A stretch of 64,000 nucleotides of DNA, taken from NCBI GenBank assembly GCA_944386135.1, contig CALWZW010000004.1:1-64000 (forward strand), given 5' to 3'. The DNA comes from an uncultured Clostridia bacterium (GTDB taxonomy: Bacteria; Bacillota; Clostridia; TANB77; CAG-508). Position numbers and translations under genes: made by a program. Positions 50,969 to 61,449 of this stretch are shown here, piece by piece. Position 1 is the first letter of the stretch. Each line of letters begins with the position of its first letter. The notes beneath the pieces are model-generated. The model was given only the letters and a program-made list of their open reading frames with translations. It was not told where the DNA came from and made no database searches.

Positions 50969-53662
50969 TCAATTCTTTTTAATCTTTTTTGACATTACTA
51001 CAAATGTCAAAAACATTATTATTCCTATAAACGTTAAAATACTTCCCACTATAATTCCTGTAGGTCTATATTCTAGACATATTTTATGTTCTCCACTATC
51101 TAGTTTTATAGCCATCAAAGCATCTAATATTTTTTCTACTTCTACTTCTTTTCCATCAACTGTTACTTTCCATCCATTTTCATATGGTATTGTAAACATT
51201 ATATATTGTTCATCATTATCAAGATTTATTGTTCCTTCATATTTTTGATTATTTATTTTCGTTAGTTCTACTTGGTTTTTACTTAAAACTTGATAATGTT
51301 TTTTTAATACTTCTTCATTTTCATAATATAAATACACATCACTAATTGATATATCTCCGCTCTGGAATTATTTCTACTTTTATACTTTCCCCTACTTTTC
51401 TGTTCCCTATATTTATCATCGTATTGCTATTGAATGATAGATTTCTTACATAGTCTTGTCCTGTTATATTAAGTTCTACGGAGCTATCACTACTAGCATC
51501 AATATAAAGATACAAGCTATTTTCATTTTCTATATTAAACTCATATATAATTTTTCCTTCATTTTCTATTTTCGTGTATATTGTGCCATACTCTTCCAAT
51601 TCTTCTGAAAATTTTTCTAAATCATTATATTCTTCTAATCCTTTAATCTCTTTTTTTATTTCTCCATTATGTTTTTCATATACATTTTCATTAATCCCTG
51701 TCATATTTTTAAGCATCTCATTTTGAAGTTCAAATGTATTATTGTTTTCCATGTTGGTTTCAAATGTTTTATTATTTATTGCATATCCAAGTGATAAACT
51801 ATATGGATTTTTATATATTGTTGTATTAGTCTCAATATATTTATCTTCATATTCGACATTATAATTTTTATAAAATTCTTTTCCTGGTGGTACAATGAAA
51901 TATTTAACTCCAAGTAACATATCGACAGCTTTTGTATTTTCTGCACCAGATTCAACTTTAACATGATATTTAGTAATTCCAAGCTTTTCTAAAAATGAAT
52001 GAAGTGTCTTTGAATATGTTGAACCAGAATATGATATTCCATTATATCCAGATACCAAAGCATCGTTTTCTGTAACTTTAGATTTATTTTCAATTCTATA
52101 TACACTTTGGTCATAGTTTTTTAAATTATTTATAGTTCTGTCATATATGTTAGTTAAAGTTGCATATACATTTTGGTTTAAAGTACTTGCTTCTGCTCTT
52201 ATTATATCCATGCTATTTATTGCATTATATACTAAGTTTGCTGTGCTTATTAAAAATATAATTATTGCTATAATTTTTAAATAATACTTACTTAAAAATT
52301 TCTTTATTTTTTTACCATTGTCTTTAAATTTCTTTTTCGATAAGCTTAAAAGTATAATAAATACTATTGCAAGAATAATATCTAGTTTTATTGTATTTTC
52401 ATTTATAAAATTAACATCTAGTTTCATCACAATAATTGCTAATACGACATATATAACTGCAATAAAAATCATTTTCCATATTTTAAGTCCGCTTTTCTAT
52501 GTTTTCAAATCCGTTTTTTAGCAAAAATTATATACATAAATGAAAAGCAAAATGCATATCTATATATGTACCATGCTGGAATATTCCCCATGCTCCACAA
52601 TAAGTTTATTCCCTTAATGTAAAAGCTTATTATGAATAATATAAGTAATAACAAAGATAATATTTTTTCTCTTATTTTTATCTTTCCATTAAAGAAGTAT
52701 GATAACGTCAAAACATTTGCCAATATTCCACAAAACACTGGTGGCATTGCAGAATTTTTTATTTCTTCTAAATCGAATGAATTCGTAGCGAATTTACTCA
52801 TTAAATTTTCAATATTAAAATTTTTATCTAAGCTTAATTCCGAAAATGAAAAGTCTGCTCGTCCATCTTGCAATCCAATAAATACTGGTACTAAAATAAC
52901 CCCTGCAATTAAAGCTGCACATATTGATGATATTATAAATATTCCTATTTTTGTTAATGCTTCCTTTTTATTTTCTAAATCTCCAATTAATATTTTATAT
53001 ATAAAATACATTAAAGAAAATATGCATACCATAAATCCTACATAATAGTTTGTAATTAGTGTCAAACTAAGGCTTATTATATATAAAATATTTTTTTTGC
53101 TATGTACTATATCATCTATTCCTGCTACAACTAATGGTAAAAGTATTACTGCATCAAGCCACATAATATTAAATCCATATGTTACAACATATGCTGAAAA
53201 TGAATACATGATTGCAAAAATTAAATTTGTAAAATCTGCTTTTTTCCTTCTGTTTAAATAATATGTAAATGTTAGACTGGATGTTGCAACTTTTAGTATT
53301 AAAATTATATCAAATACAAATGTCATATTTCCTTTTTGAAAAAATAGTGTGATAAAGTTAAATGGACTAATTAAATAATATGCAAATAGTCCATACATTT
53401 CTCCGCCAATTGATTTACTTAATGAGTATATGATACTTCCGTCTTCTAGGAATACGTTCCTAAAATATTGTAGAAAATTCACGTATTGACCAAAAGCATC
53501 TACTGGAAGATATGTATTTTCTCCAAATGGATATACTTTTAAATATATAAATATCCCAACTAATAAAACTAATGGAAATAAAAAAGCTAGTAAATATAAT
53601 ACTACCTTTTTTACTTTCTCATTATCTATCTCAATTGATAAAGTTTCTTTAGTCTTCTTCAT
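50969..53662 (-). CDS. YfhO-family multi-pass membrane protein, three CGG +1 sites
   Basis: A YfhO/GtcA-type GT-C-like membrane protein, 896 residues when corrected. The family includes proteins that add sugars to wall or lipoteichoic acids. About a dozen helices in the N-terminal half carry YLPVDAFGQYVNFLQYF. A large outside domain and one last helix follow. There are three breaks. At 52511-52513, AAA-C-GGA-TTT; at 52489-52491, AAG-C-GGA-CTT, only 22 bases later; and at 51357-51359, GAG-C-GGA-GAT. Restored sequence runs FAKKGFENIEKGLKIWKMIF and, later, IIPEGDISISDVYLYYE. No single frame can cover the gene. Confidence 0.87.
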
Positions 53663-53677
53663 TTATTTTTCCTCATT

Positions 53678-54791
53678 TTATTTTAATAATGTTTTTATTT
53701 CCTTATATATTCTATCCTCTATATTGTCTATTGCAATTTTTTTTGCATTATTTCCCATTATTCTCAAAGTATCTTTATCAAGCATTTTTTCTATAGTTTT
53801 ATTCAAGTCATCTGCATTCAAAGTATCATTGTTTATAATTTTAGCTGCGTTAATTTTTTCAAGAACTTCTGCATTATATTGTTGATGATTATGTGATACA
53901 TTTGGAAGTGGAATAAATATTGCTGGTTTACCAAGTTTAGTTATTTCAGTTATAGTAGTTGCTCCACTTCTGCACACTAATATATCTGCAGCATTCATTA
54001 TTTCTGCCATTTCATATATATATGGTACAATTTTTATTCCGACTTAAATTATCAATATTTAATCCTTTTTCTTTCAATTCGTTTTTTACTTCATCATATT
54101 GTTTTGCTCCTGATGCAAGAAGTATTTGATATTTTTTATTTAATCCTTTAGCTGCTAATTCTACTATTGTATCATTTATTTTTTTTGCTCCTTGACTTCC
54201 TCCAAAAGCAAGTACTGTTGGTTTTGCTGGATTTAAAGAATATTTTTCTATTTCTTTTACTTTATCACTTGCAGTTAAATTCAAATTTATATTTCTCGTT
54301 GGTGTTCCTGTCAAAACGATTTTCTTTGCATTTGGAATTCTTGAAATAGCGTCCTCAAAGCTTACCATTATTACATCTGTTTTTTTAGCAAGCATTTTTA
54401 CTGCTTTACCTGGGAATGCATTGCTTTCATGTAATGCTGTTGGAATTTTTAATTTATGAGCAGCAAGTATTACTGCCCCGCAAATATATCCTCCTGTTCC
54501 AATCACAACATCTGGTTTAAATTCCTTTACTATCTTTTTTGCCTGAGATAATCCTTTTATTGTTTTTATCATTTTCTTCAAATTATCTATGCTTATTTTT
54601 TTACTTAATCCATAAGCATCAATCGTTTTTAATTCATATCCTGCCCTTGGGACTAAATCTTGTTCCAAACCTCTTTCTGTCCCAATAAACAAAATTTCAG
54701 CATCTTTATTTTCTTGTTTTATTTTATTTGCTATAGCAAGCCCAGGATTTATATGTCCTGCTGTGCCTGCAGCTGCAATTATTGCTCTCAT
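53678..54791 (-). CDS. murG: MurG N-acetylglucosaminyltransferase, one CGG +1 site
   Basis: Makes lipid II from lipid I. It has 370 residues when corrected, with the GT-B motifs AAGTAGHINPGLAIA, IGTGGYICGAVILAA, LHESNAFPGKAVK, FGGSQGAKKIND and the C-terminal CRSGATTITEI. The break at 54039-54041 reads AGT-C-GGA-ATA, giving NLSGIKIVPYIYEMAEIM, where the family has V-x-P-F/Y-I-x-x-M. It is the last gene of the murE-mraY-ftsW-murG cluster. Confidence 0.94.
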
Positions 54792-54816
54792 TATTTTTTC
54801 CTTTCATAAAGCTATT

Positions 54817-55971
54817 TTAAATTTTCTTTGTTTGTCTCGAGATATTCAGTAATACTCCGTACCGCACAAAGCAGTATTAAAAGCGATGTTCCTCCATAAC
54901 TAAAGAATGGAAGTTGCATTCCTGTATTTGGCATAGAAGATGTTACAACGGCAATATTTATCATTGCTTGTAATCCAATTATTGAGGTTATTCCAACTGC
55001 AAGTAAACTTCCAAACATGTCTGGTGCCTTCATTGCAATTAAGGTACCTCTCCATATGAATACTGCGAATAATGCAATAACAACTAGGCATCCTACAAAT
55101 CCTAGTTCTTCTGCAATTACTGCAAAGATAAAGTCATTTTGTGGCTCTGGTAAATATAAATATTTCTGTGTGCTGTTTCCAAGCCCCACTCCAAATAATC
55201 CACCTGAACCTATTGCATAAAGACTTTGTATTATTTGCCACCCTGTATCTGATGGATCTGCCCAAGGATTTAAGAAAGCTGTTAATCTTTCTAATCTGTA
55301 TGCTCCTATATTAAAATATTTTGCAAGTATGTATAATAGTCCTCCTCCTCCGAACAGCTCCTATTGCTCCAAATGTTATAAAATATCTTAGTTTACTTCC
55401 TGCCATTAACATCATGACTGCTACTATTAGTATTATTACTATTGAAGCACTAAGGTGTGATTGTACGAAAATTAATATTAGAAGTATTGGAACTAGAAAT
55501 AAAAATGGTTTAATGAATCCTCCCCATAATGTTCCAAGTTTTTCTCTATTTTTTGTTAAATAAGCTGCGTAAAATACTACTAAACCGATTTTAGCAACTT
55601 CTGATGGTTGAAATGTCGTAAATTTTAAGTCTATCCATCTATATGCTCCTCCTGCTGAATATCCGAAGTCCTGGAATAAGTACAGCAGCAAGTATTAAAA
55701 TTGATCCTACATATGCTACTTTATCTAAATTCTTATATACTTTATAATCTATTTTTGAAATTATAAACATCAATATTAGCCCAACTATTGCACTAAATCC
55801 CTGTGTTTTTACATAAGAATAACTTGTTCCGCTTTCTGCAAGAGCAGAAGGAGAGCTTGCGGATAGTACCATGACTACTCCGAGTGCTAACATGATTAAC
55901 ACAGTTATGACCAGTACAAAGTCAACTGGTTTTTCTTTTGTTTTAAGCTTAGAGCTTTTAGCTTTAGTCAC
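54817..55971 (-). CDS. ftsW: FtsW/SpoVE peptidoglycan glycosyltransferase, three CGG +1 sites
   Basis: A SEDS polymerase, 383 residues when corrected, with about ten helices. Motifs are GVVMVLSASS, RWIDLKFTTFQPSEVAKIG, QSLYAIGSGGLFGVGLGNS, LPEPQNDFIFAVIAEELGF and FFSYGGTSLL. The breaks are at 55663-55665 (CTT-C-GGA-TAT, giving PGLGYSAGGAYRWI), 55350-55352 (GTT-C-GGA-GGA, giving IGAVGGGGLLYILAKYF) and 54857-54859 (GTA-C-GGA-GTA). The last one hides near the C-terminus. Shifting gives CAVGVLLNISRQ and a stop at 54817, matching the GVLLNISR end of SpoVE and FtsW, whereas frame 0 gives an unrelated tail. Whether it serves division or the spore cortex cannot be decided. Confidence 0.94.
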
Positions 55972-55998
55972 TTTTTCCCTCCTTCTTTTATCTAAATC

Positions 55999-56950
55999 TT
56001 ATACAAGAAGAATAGCTATAATGCAAAATACTAGTGTAATAACACAAAATACTGAAACAATCTTTCCTTCTTTCCATCCCGAAAGTTCAAAATGGTGATG
56101 TAAAGGTGTCATTTTAAATATTCTATTTCCTGTTTTCTTGAAATACATTACTTGTAAAATTACTGATATTGTCTCAAGAACAGGTATAATTGCAACAACT
56201 AAAAGTATCAATGGCATTTTGAGATATAATGCCATCACAACTATTGAGCCTCCAAGTAAAAGTGAGCCTGTATCTCCCATAAAAATCTTAGCTGGGTGTA
56301 AATTAAATATTAAAAATCCCAAACATGCTCCACATAGTATAAAGCCAAGTGTTGCAATTTCATACACTCCATAATTTAACGCAATAATAGATAATGCAGC
56401 AATAATTATCATTGAAACACTACTTGCCAATCCGTCTATTCCATCAGTTAAATTTACAGCATTTGTTCCTGCAAGCATTACAAATATTATAAATGGAATA
56501 TATACTAAAATTGGAAGTTTTATTGAAATTTTTAATCCAGGAATTATAGTTTCTGTTCCTACTCCTATTTTTATTATATATAATGCAAATATTACTGATA
56601 TTGCTAAAAGTCCGTAGCATTTTATATGCTGGTTTGAGTCCTTTTGTATCTCTTAAAACTAATTTTTTAAAATCATCTAAAAAACCTACTAATCCAAATC
56701 CTATAATTATAATTGTAAGTGGTAGTATTGCTTTATTTGAGCTGTATAATATTGCTGTTAGTATTAATAATGTTATTACAATAATAATTCCACCCATAGT
56801 GGGCGTTCCTTGTTTAATCAAATGCGACCTTGGTCCATATTCTCTTTCTATTTGCCCTACTCTTAATTTTTTTAATATTGGTAATATAATTAGTGCTACC
56901 ATAATTGATATCATAAAACTTGTCAGTACAATTTTTATCTGCGAATCCAT
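55999..56950 (-). CDS. mraY: phospho-N-acetylmuramoyl-pentapeptide transferase, one CGG +1 site
   Basis: Makes lipid I. It has 316 residues when corrected, with about ten helices. Motifs are GTPTMGGIIIV, the catalytic aspartates in FLDDFKK, NLTDGIDGLASS and the HHH motif in PLHHHFELSGW. The break at 56612-56614 reads CTA-C-GGA-CTT, giving LKPAYKMLGLLAISVIFALY. It starts 3 bases after murE ends. Confidence 0.94.
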
Positions 56951-56953
56951 ATG

Positions 56954-58426
56954 TTATTTCCCCATTTCCTCAATTATTTCTCTTACGATTTTTCTTTCAT
57001 CAAAAGGATATGTTTTGTGGTTAATTTCCTGATATGGTTCGTGTCCCTTTCCTGCAAGTACTATTATATCTCTTTTGTTAGCCATTGAAATTGCTTTTCT
57101 TATAGCTTCACGTCTATCTACTATACATTCATATTTTCCATTAGTTTTCTTTATTCCTTCTTCTATTTGTTTTACTATTTTTTCTGGCTCTTCTGTTCTT
57201 GGATTATCAGATGTTATTATTGTGTAATCAGCAATTCTACCTGATATTTCTCCCATTATTGGTCTTTTTCCTGAATCTCTATCTCCTCCGCATCCAAATA
57301 CACTTATAACTCTTCCACTTGTGTATTCTTTTACTGCTGATAAGATATTTTCTAAGCTCTCTGGAGAATGTGCATAATCAATCATAATATTTAAGTCTTT
57401 TTTATTATCTACTAGCTCAGATCTTCCTGGAACTCTTACCTCTTCTAAGGCTTCTTTTATTACTTCTGGTTCTACATTTAGTTTTTGTGCAACACTTATT
57501 GCTGCTAATGAATTATATACACTAAATCTTCCAGGTATTCCTACTTTTACTCTTTCATTTTTTTGTCCTAATTTTACTCTAAAATCTGCATATGAATTTG
57601 TTATTGTAATATCTTTTGCAAGTAAATCTGCTGCATTATCTATGCCATAAGTTTTCATCTCGCATTTTTTCATTCTTACAAGTTTGCATCCATATAAATC
57701 ATCTGTATTTACAAAACCTAATTTGCACATATCAAATAATTTAGTTTTAGATAAGAAATAGTCTTCCATATTTGGATGCTCTTTTGGACTTATATGGTCT
57801 TCAGAAAAATTTGTAAATACTCCTATGTCAAATTTGCACCCATAGACTCTATCATATTTTAAACTTTGAGAAGATACTTCCATTACTACTGCTTCTACTT
57901 TTTCTCTTACCATTTCAGCGAATATTTTTTGAAGTTCTATACTTTCTGGTGTCGTTCTTGCTGAATCATTAAGTTTCTTTCCATTTATATATGTTGCTAT
58001 AGTTCCAATTAAACCAACTTTTTTCCCTTGTTTTTCTAACATATGTTTTATCATAAAAGTTGTAGTTGTCTTTCCTTTTGTTCCTGTTACTCCTATTAAT
58101 ACAAATTTACTTGAAGGGTTATCATAAAAATTGCAACTACAAATTGCTAAAGCCTTTCTTGTGTCAGGTACCATTAATATTGTTATTCCTTCTGTCTTAA
58201 GTAAATCTTTTACCTCTGCTCCTTCCTCTACCATTATTACTTTTGCACCTTTTTCTATTGCATATTTTATGTATTTATGTCCGTCTGTTTCAAAACCTTT
58301 TACAGCAATAAACATGGATTCTTTTTCTACTTTTCTAGAATCATTAGTTAAGTCTTTTACATCAATGTCTAAGTTTCCTTTTGCCTTAATCCCATCTATT
58401 CCCTGTAAAATTTTCTTTAACTCCAT
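56954..58426 (-). CDS. murE: UDP-MurNAc-tripeptide synthetase MurE (meso-DAP adding)
   Basis: Adds the third residue of the stem peptide. It has 490 residues, with the Mur ligase P-loop GVTGTKGKTTT, SSQSLKYDRV, the carbamoylated lysine region in NPNMEDYFLSKTKLF-like KTKLFD, YAHSPESLEN and TSDNPRTEEP. DNPR is the motif for meso-diaminopimelate, fitting dapA in the window. It is the first gene of the wall cluster. No in-frame CGG occurs. Confidence 0.95.
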   Translation of the reverse strand: MELKKILQGIDGIKAKGNLDIDVKDLTNDSRKVEKESMFIAVKGFETDGHKYIKYAIEKGAKVIMVEEGAEVKDLLKTEGITILMVPDTRKALAICSCNFYDNPSSKFVLIGVTGTKGKTTTTFMIKHMLEKQGKKVGLIGTIATYINGKKLNDSARTTPESIELQKIFAEMVREKVEAVVMEVSSQSLKYDRVYGCKFDIGVFTNFSEDHISPKEHPNMEDYFLSKTKLFDMCKLGFVNTDDLYGCKLVRMKKCEMKTYGIDNAADLLAKDITITNSYADFRVKLGQKNERVKVGIPGRFSVYNSLAAISVAQKLNVEPEVIKEALEEVRVPGRSELVDNKKDLNIMIDYAHSPESLENILSAVKEYTSGRVISVFGCGGDRDSGKRPIMGEISGRIADYTIITSDNPRTEEPEKIVKQIEEGIKKTNGKYECIVDRREAIRKAISMANKRDIIVLAGKGHEPYQEINHKTYPFDERKIVREIIEEMGK

Positions 58427-58617
58427 AAAGATAACCTCCTATTTTATACTTATGTCATTATTTAAAATTTTATTTATATTTTTATTACAATTTTACAAAC
58501 AACATTATATAATTAATTTTATTTTTTGTACAGCTATTTCTTAGAAATTATATAAAAAAGTCATTGCCTATCAAACTTTTTTTGCTCGTATGAATATACT
58601 ATAAAGAGGTGTAAATT

Positions 58618-58677
58618 ATGTTTTCACACATTTTTTATGATGCTAAAGCCTATATAAAAGGTGGGAAAATAAAATAA
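58618..58677 (+). CDS. possible 19-residue peptide
   Basis: MFSHIFYDAKAYIKGGKIK, starting with AGAGGTG about 7 bases upstream and preceded by an AT-rich stretch with TATACTATAA. It lies in the otherwise empty 275-base gap between murE and the penicillin-binding protein. Too short to confirm; it may be chance. Confidence 0.25.
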   Translation: MFSHIFYDAKAYIKGGKIK

Positions 58678-58710
58678 AATAATGTGTCTAATAAAGGCAC
58701 ATTATTTTAT
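58678..58710. terminator. bidirectional hairpin after the first PASTA penicillin-binding protein
   Basis: AATAATGTG and CACATTATT pair around TCTAATAAAGG. The hairpin includes the stop region of the minus-strand gene. Confidence 0.65.
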
Positions 58711-60675
58711 CTCACATATAATATATCCGTTTTTTTCTTGTGTTATCCCCGCATTTGGTATTTGTTCCGTAATTATGGCTTCTGATTCATTTAAATTTTC
58801 TGGTTGATTATTAATTTTTATATCTAATTCAACTTTTTTTAATTCACTTTTTGCTTCTTTTACTGTCATTCCCACTACGTTTGGCACAGTTACTTTTTCC
58901 TTTTCTTCTTGCTTTTCTGTTTCCAAATATGGAAGTACTTCACTTAATATATTTCCAGCAACAGGTGCTGCAACAGCACCTCCTTGATGTCCTCCTTCTC
59001 CTGTAGGGTTGTAAAGAACAACTAGTATAACGATTTCTGGGGCATCTGCTGGAGATAATCCCATAAATGATGTTACATATTTATTTGTATTTACTCCGTC
59101 TTCTGATGTACCTGTCTTTCCTCCTATTGAATATCCTTCTACTTTTGCATTCTTTCCTGTTCCTTCTGCTACAACCGATTCCATCATATCTCTTACTTTG
59201 CTTGCTGTTTCTTCTGAAATAACTTCATTTTTTATAGATGGCTCTATCTCTGTTTTTTCTCCGGTTTCAGAGTCAACAGTTGCTGTAACAAATCTAGGGG
59301 TTACAAGTTTTCCGCCATTTGCTATTGCAGATACTGCTGTAATTAACTGTATTGGTGTTACTTCAAATCTTTGCCCGAAAGATAATGTTGCAAGTTCTAC
59401 TGGTCCTACTTTTTCTTCTGCTAAAAATATACTTCCTGCTTCTCCTGATAAATCTATTCCCGTTTTATTTAAGAGTCCAAATTTTTCTAAATATTTATAA
59501 TATTTTTTCACTCCTACTTTCTGTCCTAATCCAATAAAAATTGGGTTACATGAATTCATAAGTGCATCTCTTAAAGATTCTGCTCCGTGAGGTCTATAAT
59601 ATCTCCAACACTTTATATATGTTCCTGCAATATCTATACCACCTGTACAAGTAAACTGACCTGGCTTATCGATATCTGTTACGATTTTTTCTTCTAGTGC
59701 TATTGACGTTGTAATTAGCTTAAATGTTGAACCTGGTTCATAAGTATCTGTTATTGCTTTGTTTCTCCACATTTGCTGTAATTGTATATTTTTATCTGTT
59801 TGACTTAAACTATCCCAAGAAGATTTTATTTCTTCTGAATTTATCGTAAATGGATCATTCAAATCATACTCAGGATATGTTGCCATTGCCAAAACATCTC
59901 CTGTATCTGGTTGCATGATAATAACTACGCCGCCATCCGTACATTCGTTATCGATACAAGCTTCTTCTAAATATTTAGTTGCAATAGATTGTACATTAGC
60001 ATCAATACTTAAAACAAGACTATCTCCATCAACAGCTGGAATATATTCTTCTTCTCCTGTTCCTATAACACTTCCTGAAGCATCAGATGTACGTACAATT
60101 TTACCTTGTGTACCACTTAAAATTTCATTATATTTTGCCTCTATTCCATCTAATCCTTGATTATCACTTCCTGTAAAGCCAATAATATGAGATGCCAAAC
60201 TTCCATAAGGATAATACCTTTTTGTATCCTCATCTATATTTATCCCTGCCGTAATTCCTGTGCTATTCATCCATTCTCTTAGTTTATCTGTTTTTTCTTT
60301 ATCTACTTTTTTTATTATAGTTTCAATTGACGTCTTTTTATTTACTTTTTTTAATACACTTTCATAATCTAATTCAAATATATTAGATAAACTCTGAGCA
60401 ACTTTTTCTTTATTTCCTTCCGAAATATTAGTCGGATTAATTGTAACAGTTTCTACACTAGCACTCATAGCTAAAACAGTTCCATTTCTGTCATAAATTG
60501 TGCCTCTATTTGGATTAATCATTCTATCTAAAGTTTGCTGCATATATGCAAGAGTCTGAAGTTCTTCTCCTTGAACAAATTGTATATATCCAATTCTTAC
60601 AGCAAGTAAAGAAAATAGCCCTACACAAGCAAGTAGAGCATTTCTCATTCTTTTCTTTCCACTAATATTTGCCAA
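58702..60675 (-). CDS. class B penicillin-binding protein with PASTA domain (SpoVD-like)
   Basis: A 657-residue DD-transpeptidase. After an N-terminal helix (ALLACVGLFSLLAVRIGYI) comes a dimerisation domain with NRGTIYDRNGTVLA. The active-site motifs are STFK in EPGSTFKLITTS, SCN in MNSCNPIF and KTGT in SIGGKTGTSED. One PASTA domain ends the protein (VPNVVGMTVKEAKSEL). It acts in cross-linking with the SEDS protein. It may be the spore-specific SpoVD or the division PBP2B. The gene is intact, unlike its paralogue at 61450. Confidence 0.92.
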   Translation of the reverse strand: MANISGKKRMRNALLACVGLFSLLAVRIGYIQFVQGEELQTLAYMQQTLDRMINPNRGTIYDRNGTVLAMSASVETVTINPTNISEGNKEKVAQSLSNIFELDYESVLKKVNKKTSIETIIKKVDKEKTDKLREWMNSTGITAGINIDEDTKRYYPYGSLASHIIGFTGSDNQGLDGIEAKYNEILSGTQGKIVRTSDASGSVIGTGEEEYIPAVDGDSLVLSIDANVQSIATKYLEEACIDNECTDGGVVIIMQPDTGDVLAMATYPEYDLNDPFTINSEEIKSSWDSLSQTDKNIQLQQMWRNKAITDTYEPGSTFKLITTSIALEEKIVTDIDKPGQFTCTGGIDIAGTYIKCWRYYRPHGAESLRDALMNSCNPIFIGLGQKVGVKKYYKYLEKFGLLNKTGIDLSGEAGSIFLAEEKVGPVELATLSFGQRFEVTPIQLITAVSAIANGGKLVTPRFVTATVDSETGEKTEIEPSIKNEVISEETASKVRDMMESVVAEGTGKNAKVEGYSIGGKTGTSEDGVNTNKYVTSFMGLSPADAPEIVILVVLYNPTGEGGHQGGAVAAPVAGNILSEVLPYLETEKQEEKEKVTVPNVVGMTVKEAKSELKKVELDIKINNQPENLNESEAIITEQIPNAGITQEKNGYIICEIK

Positions 60676-60745
60676 AGTCCACTCACCAAACCTTTTTATA
60701 ACTTTTGTTTAATTATATTAAATTATAAAAAGTTTATGATAAGAT

Positions 60746-61376
60746 TTAATCTTTGGCTTTCTTTTCCAATTCTTCTTTACTTATTGGTCCTTCTCTTAAA
60801 ATTTTAATTTTTTCATTATCTATCCTTATTATGGTAGATGCAATACCTACCTTTGCATCTCCTGAATTTACTATTAAGTCCACTTTATTTTTTAATTCAT
60901 CAGATAAATTTTCTAAATTTATCATACTTTTTTCACCAGATAAATTTAGGCTTGTTGCTAAAATAGGTCTCCCTACATTTTCTATCAATTCTAGTAAGAA
61001 TTTGTTGTCTGGCATTCTAATGCCTATTGTATTAAGTTGTGCAGTAACTATATCTGGAATAACATTATTTTTATCAAATATTATGGTTAAAGCTCCGTGG
61101 AAAAAAATTTTTTATTATTTTCTCCTCTTTTTTTGAAATTCCTTTAGTAACTTCTTTTATCATGTTCATATTTGATACAAGTATATTACAAGGTTTAGAA
61201 AATTCTCTTATCTTTATTTCATATATCTTTTTTACAGCTTCTTCATTTATTGCATCAGCTACAATTCCATAAACAGTATCAGTTGGAAGAATTGCAACTC
61301 CTCCATTTTTTATAATCTCAGCAACAATTCTTATATCATCTTTTGAATAACCTTCTTCTATGTCTATGTATTTCAA
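60746..61376 (-). CDS. ywlC: L-threonylcarbamoyladenylate synthase (Sua5/YwlC/YrdC), one CGG +1 site
   Basis: Makes threonylcarbamoyl-AMP for t6A37 in tRNA, the substrate base later used by MtaB. It is a YrdC-domain protein of 209 residues when corrected. It has GGVAILPTDTVYGIVADA, KPCNILVSN, the core ATSLNLSGEKS and ASTIIRIDNEKIKILREG. The break at 61095-61097 reads CCA-C-GGA-GCT, giving NFFPGALTIIFDK, matching the family F/W-P-G-x-L-T. It sits between two penicillin-binding protein genes. Confidence 0.92.
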
Positions 61377-61449
61377 AACTATTTAATCCTTTCTTTAATT
61401 TATACACTCTATTTGAAAAAAATTATACTTTATTCTTTTCAAAACAAAT

